The notes under the pieces are model-generated. The model was given only the letters and a program-made list of their open reading frames with translations, was not told the origin of the DNA and made no database searches. This document shows, in pieces, positions 10,870 through 22,132 of a stretch of 64,000 nucleotides of DNA. Position numbers and translations under genes: made by a program. Source of the DNA: Lepidostoma basale (lineage: Eukaryota > Arthropoda > Insecta > Trichoptera > Lepidostomatidae); NCBI GenBank assembly GCA_022606425.2, contig JAHDVF020000897.1:372001-436000 (forward strand), written 5' to 3'. Numbering within the stretch: the stretch's first letter is position 1; every line of letters begins with the position of its first letter.

Positions 10870-11345
10870 CATTTTGAATGTATACAAATACTTGTAGACG
10901 GATACTGGATTTTACCCATTGTGGGTTATCAATTCAAGATTAATTATACATTCAAAATGTTGTAAAAACAAAAACTGGTCCAAGTTAGCATATAAATTGG
11001 AGTGACATCTCCAGGCGTTATCTAGCAATACGTTAATGGCGGTAACCTTTCACATAGCGTTAATAAAAAGATCTTCTGCTTAATGCTTAAAATCCAATCT
11101 TCATAGATGGCGCAAGTGTGTTGATTGAAACTAACATGTGAAGTTTGGTGTTACATATTAACATATATACAACTTCCAAAAATTTGTCAGGGTGGTCGTA
11201 AGAAAAGTGGAATGGGGAATGCTGTATTACACAAAGCGTGCGCTTAACCCAACCAATGACAGGTCATAAGTCTTGTAAACACCTAGATCGCCATATTCTG
11301 TTTCCAATTTGCATCTTCGTCTCTATTGAGATACAATTAATCCTT
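10870..11345. repeat. Repeat J copy
   Basis: Contains the J terminal segment GTATACAAATACTTGTAGAC at 10881, the body motifs GGAGTGACATCTCCAGGCG and CTTCATAGATGGCGCAAG, and the opposite end CGTCTCTATTGAGATACAAT. Non-coding. Confidence 0.65.
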
Positions 11346-11404
11346 ACAACGGTATTATTTTACAAAGACTTATATATGAAAGTTAAAAATAGTCACTTAT
11401 ATCA

Positions 11405-11650
11405 TCTCCGCTAGTTTTAGTCCAAATGATTGGTTTGCAGCAACGTCAAGAAGATGGAGCCAGAGGGTTACTGAACGAAGGTCAAGATTGGGCCAGAGAA
11501 GTGTCGGGAGACAGCCTATCAGGCGGAGTAAAGATATTGTGCGGACAGCGTGAAGGGCATGAAGAACACTGGCGAGAGACCAAGAGAGATGGCGTGGGGG
11601 TGGAGAGGCTTACGTCCAGCAGTGGATGGAGACAAGCTGATGAAGAAAGT
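11405..11650 (+). mobile_element. LINE family E 3' tail
   Basis: Broken plus-strand readings match RSRLGQRSVGRQPIRRSKDI and GEAYVQQWMETS, the closing segment of an RT tail family. It is followed directly by a SINE. Confidence 0.65.
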
Positions 11651-11651
11651 G

Positions 11652-11895
11652 TAACATTTTTGCTTGTTCTTAGGATGCCGCTTGGGCTTTTAATGCGGTA
11701 GTTTCCAATTGCATTCCTCATTTATATACAGCAGGTTATTTGAACCTAATTAATGTACACAACTTTCAACAATTGATTCTCATAAAACGTGATGGCATTT
11801 TATTGTCACGTGAATTCTACACCAGACCAATGACAGTGTGACAATCACACTGCCATCGCCTGGAATCCAACCTGGAACCTTAGGTGTGGCAGTCA
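11652..11895 (-). mobile_element. tRNA-derived SINE, diverged
   Basis: On the minus strand this shares the SINE body AATTCACGTGACAATAAAAT and the 3' part GGTTCAAATAACCTG seen at 24537-24840. The B-box region is decayed (GGTTGGATTCC). Orientation is given by the tRNA-like head at the right. Confidence 0.7.
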
Positions 11896-12395
11896 TAGCT
11901 TATATATGGAAGTGAAATACCGACACTTGTGTATGGAAGTGAAACGCCGACACTTATGTGTGGAAGTTAAACACAGACACTTAGATATCACTTCATGTAG
12001 GTAAGTGAAACTTGGAGCTGGTAAAAAAAGGATGAAAGTAGGATTAATGCCATAGAATTGGGAGCACAGAAAAGAATGTGCGGGAATACGATATATGATA
12101 AAATACCGAACGATGAAATAAGGAAGAAATGTAAGGCAAATGATTGCATGCATTCAGTGTGAATGGAAAAAGCAGCAGTGAAAGACCAAGAAAAGCATGA
12201 CATGACCAAATGAATCAAATATTAAAAGGCGGTCTCATTCTAAGTCGAAAAAATCGACGAGCGTGTATGTTACGATGTGTGAATGTAGAGAAATATCGAT
12301 AGGTGTGTCAGGACAGAGCAGTATGGCGGTCCATCCTCTCTGCCTAGCCCTCCGCAGAAACTGCGTGATGGTTAGTTAGTTAGTTAGTCAACATA
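11896..12395 (+). mobile_element. LINE family B 3' end with triplicated 28-bp motif
   Basis: Readings match MYGSEAWNWQKK, MRSLRRMCG and RRACMLRCVNVE of family B with many frameshifts. The terminus GCGTGATGGTTAGTTAGTTA is at 12364-12392. At 11900-11985 a 27-29 bp unit TATGGAAGTGAAA...GACACTT is repeated three times, an expansion around the Tyr-Gly-Ser codons. Confidence 0.75.
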
Positions 12396-13517
12396 ATCCT
12401 ATTCGTATAATTATTGTACGAGATATTTTTAACCTTACGTTGTACATAGGGGTATTTCTAGTACCCGGCCATAAATCGAGTAAAAAACGTGGACTGGAGT
12501 GTGTCTGTTTGAATTAGACTGTCGTTCTAAATGTTCGTGTCTCTTTAAGGAATTCTTGAAAAATCAGTGATTTAAAAAGTGAATATTTTTTTTTGAGCGG
12601 GCTTGGGAAAAAATTGTGATGATTTCGGCTATTACAGATAAGAGTACAAATATGCTGACAAGTTTTATTAAAATATATTGATAATTAAAAATATTTTTGT
12701 AGGTTAAAGTCATGTTCATTATTTTTGTAAATATTTCTTAATTTTTTTGTTTCAAAATGGTTTTTGTTGTACTTAAGGATTGTGTCCCCTTAGTTTGATT
12801 GATTTTAACTTAAAAAAGAGTGTTTGCACTTATTTAAATGAATCAAAGATGGCCGCAATCTCTCGTAAAATCAATGTTTTTAGGGTCAATGAATCATACT
12901 ATTGCAAAATCCCCTTATTACAAGATTGAGTTGACTTTTTAGAGTTGTCTACGGAGGAGTTTGTTCATGAAACAACTGAATAGAGCTCTGGTGAATAGAA
13001 TGAGATTCGTCATCTATTGCAGCAAATCTGCATCTCGCCCTTCACTCCGTTCGGTTCTCCCCAGCCCTCTAGCTACACGTATTAGGCGCAACTCAAATCT
13101 TCACAATTTTGCTCCAGATATTCTCGTAAACATTAACGAAAAAAAAATGCGTGAGACTCTCACACGGTAGTAGTGAAATATTTAATCTCATAGGAAAAAT
13201 TGATGAGGTTCATCACTTTTTTCCGTTTGTTAACGATTATTATAATTTTGTTTTTACAATCAGGAAATGGTTATTAAGAATTCAATTCAAGAACCGTTAA
13301 TCTACGATAAAGTGTGATGGTTAGTTTGTTAGTTTAATTCAAGAAAATATATTAATTATCATTATTGGTGAAAACGTGTGGTATCGTTTCACTGTGTGCT
13401 ATTTTTATTAGCATTCTTATTGTATTTTACTATAAATTATGTGCAAAGCGATTATACTGTGTTTTTGTAATATGATAACAAAATAAGCAAGCGTCTATTG
13501 ATGATAATGTAATATAA
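12396..13517. other. No recognised gene; one small orphan ORF
   Basis: AT-rich sequence. A 68-codon ATG frame at 12967-13173 (basic, no motif or homologue recognised) is most likely chance. I see no element boundary here. Confidence 0.4.
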
Positions 13518-13519
13518 TA

Positions 13520-14287
13520 CGAGGGCGGTTTGATAAGTCAGTGACTTTTTGAATATAGGATGTATTTTTCGGCAAAAAAGTATTTTATTTCTCAACATAG
13601 TCTCTTTTTAGCTCTATACGTTTTGTCCAGCGTTTTTCCATTTTTTTTTCCTTAAAAAAAAAATGTTTTCTCAAGGCCCTGAAAATAGGCGATTGTTTCA
13701 GTGATGACCTCTTCATTAGACCCAAATCTCTTACCACCCAGCCATTTCTTCAGGTTTGGAAACAGAAAATAGTTACAAAGGGGTAAATCTAGAGAATATG
13801 CTAGACGGGGTAGCAGTGCGTAACCCAATTTATGGATTAAAAATTCTAATACTATTAGAATATTACAAAAATTATGATGTACAACTCTGATGATTTCTGG
13901 CGTGACAGCCTCTTTTGGGCGACCTGAACGTTCGGCGTCACTTGTGCTGGTACGACCATAACAGATCTCAGTAAACTACGTCTTGACCATTGAAATTGAT
14001 GGTGCAGAGTTCCCATAGTATTTATCAAGCCTTTGCTTGGTTTCGGTGATGGTTTTTTTACGCAAAAAATAATGCTTAATCAGCACATGAAATTAACTTT
14101 TTTGCATTTTCGTTACAATTCATCGAATTGCTTTCTTTCAATGGCTGTCAAATACAAACAAAATGGTGCAGCCTTCTCAAAATTGTACAGTAGTCTATTC
14201 ATAGATGGCAGTTGACGGGAGCAGTATTGCATTTAAAGTTACTGCGCGGGAAATTAAAAAAGTCACGGACTTATCAAACTGCCCTCG
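13520..14287 (-). mobile_element. Mariner-like element, internally deleted
   Basis: TIRs begin CGAGGGCRGTTTGATAAGTC on both ends, with a few differences in 31 bp. Each end is flanked by TA (13518-13519 and 14288-14289). Antisense reading at about 13650-13820 resembles the mariner third-aspartate region and downstream LFPNLKKWLGGKRFGSNEEV. 768 bp against about 1.3 kb for a full mariner; first and second catalytic aspartates are missing, so it is dead. Confidence 0.9.
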
Positions 14288-14644
14288 TAACAGAGCACAG
14301 ACGGGCGTGCAATGCCTTGGAATCCCTAATGCGTACTGAGAAATTGGCGGGCAGACAATGTTATATTATACAACAAAACAAGTGATCGATTTTACGATTA
14401 GGATTTTTTCGCACAACCGTAGAAGTGTATTTTAACGTTAAATAATGTTAGCATTGTATTTTAAATACATGGTAAACATTGTATTATAATTAGCGCACTA
14501 AAGTATACGCAGGCAGTGTGTTAATTTCGTTAAGAACTTCCAAATTTTTAAGTTCTTATTCATTTCATCATGAGATACATTTCGAGAGGGTTTACGCGGT
14601 AAACATATTTTTCTATGGTGTCCAACTTTTATTATATAGAAGGG
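14288..14644. other. No gene seen
   Basis: AT-rich non-coding spacer. Confidence 0.5.
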
Positions 14645-14830
14645 AAACTACCGCGTACCTAAGGCCGTTATAGGGCGCAGCGACGCCCTTTCATTAGCTT
14701 CACTCGTTCATTTTCTAGGCTCGTCCCCGTCCATCCGGGACTTCTTTTAGCAGTTATTTCATTTTATCAAATCCAAGGGGACACCAGGCCACATTTAAGA
14801 TACTCTATTTTTCCCCTTCCCCTTATCAAT
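14645..14830. repeat. Repeat L
   Basis: Matches 51895-52080: shared blocks are CTAGGCYCGTCCC, ATCCGGGACTT (variant ATGCGGGACTT) and CCAGGCCACATTTAA. Non-coding; class unknown. Confidence 0.6.
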
Positions 14831-15587
14831 TTTACTGTAGTGAAATATCCGGAATGCATTCGGAGTGTGACCTAATTGCATGTGGACCGCATGAATTTCA
14901 GAGTTAGCGAGATGACTGCCGCTGGCGTTTTTCGATACAAAATCAGTCTCATGGGAAATCTACCCGGTTTTGTGCTCCAGCGTGTCCCTACGTGCAACAG
15001 TGTTGCAATTTATGTTCTACGCTATAATGACTGATCGAGAAAATGTATTATACGAGTATACTCGTAGATGCACGACCAGAACAAGTTAATCTTAATGGAC
15101 ATATACAGATTCTTCCGTTTACATTCTACCCGATAAACAAATGTTATTCCATGAAGCACAATGAAAAGTATTGAATTGAAAGTATTTTTAATAATTTGAA
15201 GTTCAGGAAAAACACTTCATAGATGTCATAATTTTAAGAACTGAAAGAAACGCAAATTGAGTCAAATTGGTTAAGCTATAAAACTATAGTGTGAAGAAAA
15301 CTTAACAATGTATAAAAAAAATATGTATGGTAAATAAATAAAAGCTTGCATTTATTTGAAGGCACGATAATCAATGTTACTGGAGCTAAAATTAATACCG
15401 AAATAAATTTACACTTGAAATTATTTATTTATTGTTTCTCGAAAAATGACGTTAAACTCCATATGAAATAGTTCATATGAATAAAAGCCCTTGTTTTTTA
15501 GTTTTATAAAGGCATAATCAAATGTCTTCCCCATATAAAGCAGTCATATTCTATAATAAGAAACTAATGTTTTTTATTATATATTAT
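14831..15587. other. No gene seen
   Basis: Non-coding; AT-rich from 15100 on. Confidence 0.5.
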
Positions 15588-15684
15588 TATAGATATGTTA
15601 ATATTCGCCATAACTTTGTGTTGTAGATGTTTAATGTTTCTTATTTATATATTGTACTTAGTATACATTTTTTATATACTTGAC

Positions 15685-16335
15685 TACAATGGGTCAGTAT
15701 TGCATCTGAACGACCGTAACGTTGAAAGGGTGGAAAAATTTAAATACCTCGGCAGCATACTATCGCAATCTCTTGACTCAGATGTAGAGATAAAATGCAG
15801 AATTGAGGCAGCAAGAGATACATTTAATAAAATGAAATCACTCTTCTGCAATGATAACATAAACTTGAAACTCCGCCAGAGAGCGATCAAATGCTATGTG
15901 TGGGCTGTTTTATTGTATGGATGTGGAACGTGGACCTTGCAAGTCAACGCAATGAACAGACTGGAAGCATTTGAAATGTGGCTCCATCGACGAATGCTCA
16001 GAATTCCCTGGACAGACATGGTTACCAATACCGAAGTCCCGAGGCGAGCTAGAGTTGACAGGGAACTGTTATCAACTATCAAGGTTCGGAAGATTTCACA
16101 TCTGGCTCATTTACTGCGTGGGGAAAAGTACCACCTTCTCCAACTGATATTGAAGGGGAAAATTGAGGGACGCCGAGGGCTTGGTAGGAGACAAATGTCC
16201 TGGCTGCGAAACGCGAGGGAGTGGACCGGCATCCGAAGTGTGGAGAAGCTGTTCCGAGCGGCGCAGGACAGAGACAGGTTCGCCGAGGTGATCGCCAACG
16301 TTGGAGGGACCCGACAGGGCACTTGAAGAAGAAGA
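15685..16335 (+). pseudogene. LINE family A, RT C-terminal region (longest copy)
   Basis: One open frame of about 213 residues ends at 16326. In order: VERVEKFKYLGSILSQSLDS (post-catalytic RT), IKCYVWAVLLYGCGTWTLQV, LEAFEMWLHRRMLRIPWTDM, RARVDRELLS, LLRGEKYHLLQLILKGKIEG, GRRGLGRRQMSWLRN, REWTGIRSVEKLFRAAQDRD and VIANVGGTRQGT. This is the end of an endonuclease-reverse transcriptase ORF, with catalytic YxDD and endonuclease missing by 5' truncation. The first 30 codons of the longer ATG frame (from 15595) are flanking repeat. A GAAGAAGAGAAGAAG tail follows. Confidence 0.9.
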
Positions 16336-16346
16336 GAAGAAGTATA

Positions 16347-16384
16347 CAACACTCACTTAAGTAGTCACGATAAAGTGAGTGTTG
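16347..16384. repeat. 12-bp perfect hairpin
   Basis: CAACACTCACTT (16347-16358) and AAGTGAGTGTTG (16373-16384) form a perfect stem with a 14-nt loop. It lies in the repeat flanking LINE A. Confidence 0.8.
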
Positions 16385-16420
16385 AATACTTAGTATATAA
16401 AAAAAGAAACATTCATGTTT

Positions 16421-16934
16421 TTTTAACTTATTATAAATTAAAATGAAGTTTAAACTTATAAAGCTAAAATTGTAAATTCTTTTGATGAAAACAAATCAAT
16501 TGAAAGCAGTAATCGGAGGTTGAGCTGTGGGCGATGTGGCGGCTAGAGCAGCATGAATAGCCAGGCTAAGGGCGAGGTAATTGGGAAAGTTTATCGAGAT
16601 TAAAGAAAATGTTCGTTAGTAAATTGTTTCAGTATTTCCCATTGATTCAGATGTCCAAATATTTCAAATATAAAGTTTTCTAAAAAGCTTATTAACGACA
16701 CAAACTAGAATTGATCGGTCCTTAATGCAGCGTCTCCAGCAGGCGACTATTTGACGTTTTGATTTTAATCATTTGGTGAATCATAAAGAGCTGACAAGTG
16801 TATTGATATTTTTTTTCTTGGTGATGACATTGCGCTCCAAAAACGAAAATAAAGTAACGAAATCTCAGCAGTCAGTCTAGTAAAAACTGACCGTTCTGAT
16901 ACAAATAAAACAACGGCTTCACGGCTTCAACGGC
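16421..16934. other. No gene seen
   Basis: AT-rich non-coding sequence with a GC-richer patch at 16520-16580. Confidence 0.5.
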
Positions 16935-16936
16935 TT

Positions 16937-17258
16937 CAGCACAGATTGTTTTACCTACCGGCCACCAGAACCAATCTGCCTCTGGTGACACCGGTGGGAA
17001 GAGCAATTAGTCTGCTGAACGCGGTCTCCTCGGAGATCGACGTCTTTCATATTAGTAAAGGTACGTTCAGGAGATAAATACTCTTGACTTTAGAAAGTAT
17101 CTTGTCTTCCTAATGTCGAACCATCTCTAATGCATTCCTGGTAATATGTTGTATTTTTATAATATTTTACCTTCACTCAATAGATGCCTTAAACATTTTC
17201 CTGTTTGTAATGTATTTTGAGTTAATAAACTGATTTTATTTGATTGATTTGATTATGC
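16937..17258 (+). mobile_element. LINE family F 3' end
   Basis: Reads HRLFYLPATRTNLPLVTPVG, RAISLLNAVSSEIDVFHIS, then a stop at 17077, a 3' UTR with GTCGAACCATCTCTAATGC, AATAAA-like sequence and a TTGATTTGATT tail. It lies immediately before the Helitron start. Confidence 0.85.
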
Positions 17259-18088
17259 AATGACCCATATATCTATATAAATAAAAGGCCAGCTTCCGGT
17301 GTGTGCGGACTAATTCCGGGGTTATTCCTAAGCAGATCGTTTTCATATTGATACACTTCCTTAATAGATAGACATAGGTGGGCATAGGCATATTTTTGTT
17401 ATTAATCGAGCTCTAATTAACTTTGTAAATTTATAAATTTTCGTAGTGCGAGCGAGTATAGACCTTCATGTTCGTATCACCTGAGTATCGATCTTTAGAG
17501 TCTATATTCGCTTGGCGTGATAAGATGCAAATTAGTGGCTTTTTTGACTCTTTGCGTGGTCAGATATGAAATTAGTCGCTCCTTTGAACTGAAAAATATA
17601 CGCACGTATAGGGATGGGCAAAACGACTCATCTCAGGGATCTGATCTGAACGGTTCCGCTCAGCAAAGTGAGCCGACTCTTTTTAACGATCCACGGTTCA
17701 CCATTTTGAGTCGTTCAAAGTTTGAAATTATTTTAGTGACCTTTTTTTTTGCTCCTCGACCAAAAAAGTTGATTCCGGTAAAAAAAAAAAATTCACCAGG
17801 ATAAATTTTTTGTCGATGAGCTAAAAAAAAAATTCACAACGACAAAACGACTCGATAATTATCAAGAAGAATCGGCTCACTTTACTGAGCGGAACCATTC
17901 AGCTCAGATCCCTTAAAGAGATCACTAAAAATAGTCGACTCTTTTGCAATAATATACGATTCACCGAGCGCAGAGGTCGGCAAAATGCGGCTCCGGAGCC
18001 GCTCGATAAGTATCAAGAAGAATCGGCTCACTTTACTGAGCGGAACCGTTCGTCGACTCTTTTGCAATAATATATGATTCACCTAGCG

Positions 18089-18936
18089 CAGAGGTCGGCA
18101 AAATGCGGCTCCGGAGCCGAAGGGGTTTGTTGAAAGGAAAAATACTCGCGAGATACTTGCTTACCATCGCATCATTCATCAAGAACGCTCTGTCCGCAGA
18201 CATTTCCAGAAGAAATTTGTAAAGTTATGGAATTGGTGATTACGATTATCAATTCCGGTTTAGCTAAACTCTTAATCATCATCGCCAATTCAAAGATTTT
18301 TAGTCATCATCTTCAACGCCTGAAATAGTATTACTGACTCTTGCTGATCTTTCGCTTTTCGCTTCTACATATTCATGCGGACAATTTTATTCAAGCATGA
18401 ATTTTAACAAGAGTAAACTACGAAGTCGTCTTATTGATGAGAACATGGAATTGTGCCTAAAATTAAGAATAACAACAAACAAACATGCATCAGGTCCATA
18501 ATAACATACGGAATCAAAGTAAGAGCAGACACTGTCAGAACCAGACTGCGACCTATTGTGGGGAGAACCGTTAGAGATAGGATACCCAACGAATAAATTC
18601 GCAAATCCTGCAACATTGAAGACATAGTGAGATGGAGTAGGCAGAGACATCGAGAGAATGGATCCAGCAAGAATTCCTAATATCGTGATACAAAAGACTC
18701 CAGAGGGCCGTCGACCACCAGGATGACCACCAAAGAGATGGAGAGAAGGCTGGTCGCCTTCATCACAGGAAGAAGTATGAAATAATGTTTTATTCAGTGT
18801 ACCCGTAATTGAATGAAGTGCAAAAATTATAATAAAGGTTATCTAAATCAATAAACATATTTGGCTCTCAATTTTTTTTAAATCGTTGTAAAGTACGCAT
18901 TTGGCTCTTTGGCTAATAAGTTTGCCGACCCCCCTG
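18089..18936. mobile_element. hAT element nested in hAT
   Basis: Perfect 8-bp target duplication ACCTAGCG at 18081-18088 and 18937-18944. Ends are CAGAGGTCGGCAAA and TTTGCCGACCCCCCTG, a common hAT terminus with the CAG start. Subterminal GCGGCTC motifs are on both ends. No transposase; the body is largely a LINE D fragment. Confidence 0.9.
18483..18790 (+). mobile_element. LINE family D fragment carried by the inner hAT
   Basis: Reads IITYGIKVRADTVRTRLRPI, VGRTVRDRIPNE, CNIEDIVRWSRQRHREN, with stops. It matches family D (3264-3563). It lies wholly between the ends of the inner hAT. Confidence 0.7.
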
Positions 18937-19301
18937 ACCTAGCGGTTCATTGAGCTGCCGCTCTTTTTTTTATGGATCATCGCTCACCCGCTCACCAAAA
19001 AGATTCGAATCTTTGAGTCGACTCGTGAGCGGATTGCCCATCCCTATCTCTGAAATGTCAAATTTGAATTGCGTGTTAAAGTTTCGTAAGTAAAATATTT
19101 ATATTTCTAATTCATATATATCTTCAGTTTATTCTATTTTGCCGTTGAAATGAATACAGATTATATTTCCGCATTACATGTTTCAAAGTTTTAGTTCTAA
19201 ATTAGGTATATCGAATAGAAATGAAGTTACATATCGTTTTACTTACGTATTATTTTAGGTTATGTTATGACTCTACATGGAAAAACGTTAAATTCTAAGT
19301 A

Positions 19302-20195
19302 ACAATTCTATGAATTGGTATAATCTATTTTAATAATGTTATTTTAATGTAAAATTGTTCTGGCAGGGCGATAACCTATAATATCTTTTGGATTAGACGA
19401 TTTACTTTCAGCTGTTTTAGTTTTTCTCTGTTATGCTGTGATAGGTAAACATATTCTTACATACAGCATTAGCTGCCTCAGTTGGAAAAATCCAGTAATA
19501 TAACATTTCCAAATGGTCTGACGTTCCCACGCCAGTGTTTTTTTTTTAATATACTGCTCATTTTAATATAATTATTTGATTTTTGCAGAGATGCCGACGC
19601 TAAGGATGATACCAGGAAAGACTCTTTGAGATAGGGTGAGGAACACGGCTATCCACGATATCTCCAAGGTGGAAGATGTCGTGAGATGGGGCACGCAACG
19701 CAAGATACTGGCATGTATGGATCCCACACCTCACAATTCTATGAATTGGTATAATCTATTTTAATAATGTTATTTTAATGTAAAATTGTTCTGGCAGGGC
19801 GATAACCTATATCTTTTGGATTAGACGATTTACTTCAGCTGTTTTAGTTTTTCTCTGAAAAAAAAAAATGCTGTGATAGGTAAACATATCCTTACATACA
19901 GCATTAGCTGCCTCAGTTGGAAAAATCCAGTAATATAACATTTTCAAATGGTCTGACGTTCCCACGCCAATCTTACAATGATCGATCAAGAGCCTCGAGT
20001 GTTTTTTTTTTAATATACTGCTCATTTTAATATAATTATTTGATTTTTGCAGAGATGCCGACGCTAAGGATGATACCAGGAAAGACTCTTTGAGATAGGG
20101 TGAGGAACACGGCTATCACGATATCTCCAAGGTGGAAGATGTCGTGAGATGGGGCACGCAACGCAAGATACTGGCATGTATGGATCCCACACCTC
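19302..20195. repeat. 431-bp tandem duplication
   Basis: Unit 19302-19732 is repeated at 19733-20195. The second unit has about 32 extra bases near 19970-20000 and an extra A-run near 19858-19867. Each unit ends in a LINE D scrap (LRDRVRNTA...KVEDVVRWG reading). Confidence 0.9.
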
Positions 20196-20299
20196 GATAT
20201 GTGCAAGACAGATTGTTATATTTATGAACTAATTTTGAAATGGTATGTACAGGTTGGATTAATTGGTTTAATTCCACTATTAGAGGCAGAACAGGAGTG

Positions 20300-20520
20300 T
20301 CGGACATCATCGGAAAAGTGGCAGCGCTAAAATGGCATGCCGCTCGCAGCCCTGATGATAGATGAACTGTAACCCGAAACCCAGGACGTCCTCAACTTCG
20401 ATGGAGGGACGACATTGGATGCGTGTTGCCCAGGATCGACAGACATTGAATCAGATGGAGGAGGCCTACGCCCAGGAGTGAACGGATATAGACTCATGAT
20501 GATGATGATACAAAACATTG
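20300..20520 (+). mobile_element. LINE family E 3' tail
   Basis: Broken readings RNPGRPQLRWRDDIGCV, WNQMEEAYAQE(*)TDID, then an ATGATGATGAT tail at 20498-20510. Related tails are at 8936 and 11405. Confidence 0.65.
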
Positions 20521-20639
20521 AAACACCTACATTCAACATTTTAAATATTTCTGGAATGGGTAAAATTCTGCAACAATGAAAGTTCATTGTATGGAATGAA
20601 TGCTTTAAATTATCAACTGATTTCTGTAGAATCACACTC

Positions 20640-20800
20640 CAAAGGAGAATTGATTCAATGTATATTTCAGACATCACACAAATTTACAAATTTCGTCATT
20701 GGTTAAGTGAATGTGCATTATTAGCTTCATCTAATGGACATCAAAATCAAGAGTTTTGTTTCTCTAAACATTGTATTTCTAAGAGCATTATTATGACCTT
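20640..20800 (+). pseudogene. Helitron helicase remnant
   Basis: Frame from 20658 reads YISDITQIYKFRHWLSECAL, LASSNGHQNQ. It follows the Pif1-type Helitron helicase pattern W-L-x-E-R-A-I-L-A-x-x-N, with Arg replaced by Cys and other decay. Downstream motifs (V and VI) are lost. Its location and strand fit the 3' part of the surrounding Helitron. An alternative is chance similarity in an AT-rich frame. Confidence 0.45.
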
Positions 20801-21333
20801 GAATGGTATATGTATGAATGTTTTATGCAAATGTGATATAGTATATTTATTTGTTTTTTTAATTTCACTTAAAATATTAAGGAAAAAATTAAGACTGGAC
20901 GTTACAAAAATGGTTTAAAAATAAAGCTGAAAAAGATAAATATTAACTTTTTTTTGGGTGGCATCTTTAGGGTAACGTTTTAACTACACTATATTATTAA
21001 ATCATAACGCGCTTTTGCACAGCTATGTTTAAGACCAATTGGCATCAAAAACTCATTTCAGACTTTTTGTAAACTTGCCACCTTGGTAATGCCCAGCCTT
21101 CAATTGTTCAATTCACATTAGTATTATTCAAGTTCACAGCAAGTTTGCTTGGATTAAACAAATGTTTTAAAGATATGAACTGAATTAGGATACACACATT
21201 CTTACACCTATACACATGTCATTTTATCCAATAAAATCATTGATATTGAACTTTAATTGTATTTCTTTAATATATATTGGGTGTATTTATATACTCTAAT
21301 ATAGCAATAGCGAAGCGTTGCCGGGTCAGCTAG

Positions 21334-22118
21334 TAATGGTAATAAAAATATGAAGGTGTGTATTATTTAAAAAATATCAAAAAACGGCACGGAACATACA
21401 ACGCACTCTATATATAGAACAAAAAATAACGTGTATTTAAATTCAATAGAAAACTTACACATAATATTACATAATAAAACGTACATAACCTTACCAAGAA
21501 ATTTAGACAGGCGATAAAATTTTAACTTTATTTTGTGCTCATATAAAGGATTTGATATTTATGATAACGGAAAATTATAGAGCGAAATTGAATATGAAAT
21601 AGAAGTGTGTAAAGCCGCTTGATAAAGTCGCTTTCCACGTGATAAGTTATGCATAAACTTGATCAATATCTCAGCATTAGCAACTACACGATTCACATAA
21701 AAACTAAAGCGAGCTCCCGCACTCCAGACAGACATAGGTAACGACCTCAAAGGAATACAACTTTAAAATAAATTGCGCCCCAAGTGTTGCGTTAACTCCC
21801 ACTCATCGTGTTCGAAAGTTATCGCTTCGTAATTCCGTAATAAAACAAAATTTTATAAATAATATCGCAAAGCTTAGCCGCGCACCGAAAGTTAAGGAAC
21901 TTCCCGTGTAAACACAGAATACACCGCGTGTTCCTCCGCCCGGCCCGGCGCGCGCCACCCCCTCCCCCTGCGACTCGCCCCAAGCTCAGGGCTTCGGGCT
22001 ACCAAGGGAGCCATTGAAATTCATCAAACAACTTTTCCACATAATCACACGCTAGATGAATAAACTGAAAAATATTAAAATGATGCGATCACACTTTCCA
22101 AAGCAACGAACAAGTATA
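21334..22118. other. No gene seen; GC-rich patch
   Basis: AT-rich apart from 21924-22010, which is strongly GC-rich (CCGCCCGGCCCGGCGCGCG) and unlike its surroundings. No frame or promoter elements recognised. Confidence 0.5.
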
Positions 22119-22132
22119 AGAGTCTCGATAAC

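Larger units (their letters stand above)
15588..16420. repeat. Repeat unit split by LINE A
   Basis: 15588-15684 shares TTCGCCATA...TTGTGTTGTAGATGTTT with 26510-26575 and 33045-33090. 16342-16360 (GTATACAACACTCACTT) continues the order seen at 26570-26595. The LINE A copy thus sits inside this repeat. Confidence 0.55.
17609..19046. mobile_element. Non-autonomous hAT-like element (outer)
   Basis: Both ends carry TAGGGATGGGCAA as a 13-bp inverted repeat. Internal sequence has CGGCTCACTTTACTGAGCGG palindromes and the poly-T/GCTC...GAGC/poly-A module shared with other hAT elements here. A matching 8-bp target duplication is not evident. It contains the inner hAT and, just left of it, a 118-bp local duplication (17940-18117). 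Confidence 0.65.
17272..21333 (+). mobile_element. Helitron with cargo (about 4.06 kb)
   Basis: Starts TCTATATAAATAAAA after an A. Ends with a short hairpin (GCAATAGCGAAGCGTTGC), eight bases, then CTAG before a T. These are Helitron termini with insertion between A and T. A remnant of the Helitron helicase lies near the 3' end (20640-20800), in the expected orientation. The remainder is later insertions: two hAT layers, LINE D and E tails, and a tandem duplication. It is not autonomous. Confidence 0.65.

Noticed and set aside
12967..13173. 68-codon ORF as a gene
   Set aside because: No motif, no conserved neighbour and low-complexity surroundings; likely chance.
15595..15684. Hydrophobic N-terminus of the 243-residue frame as a signal or membrane segment
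   Set aside because: It is translation of flanking AT-rich repeat shared with 26510 and 33045, not part of the LINE.
17609..19046. 8-bp target duplication for the outer hAT
   Set aside because: Flanks CGCACGTA and TCTCTGAA do not match, so none is claimed.
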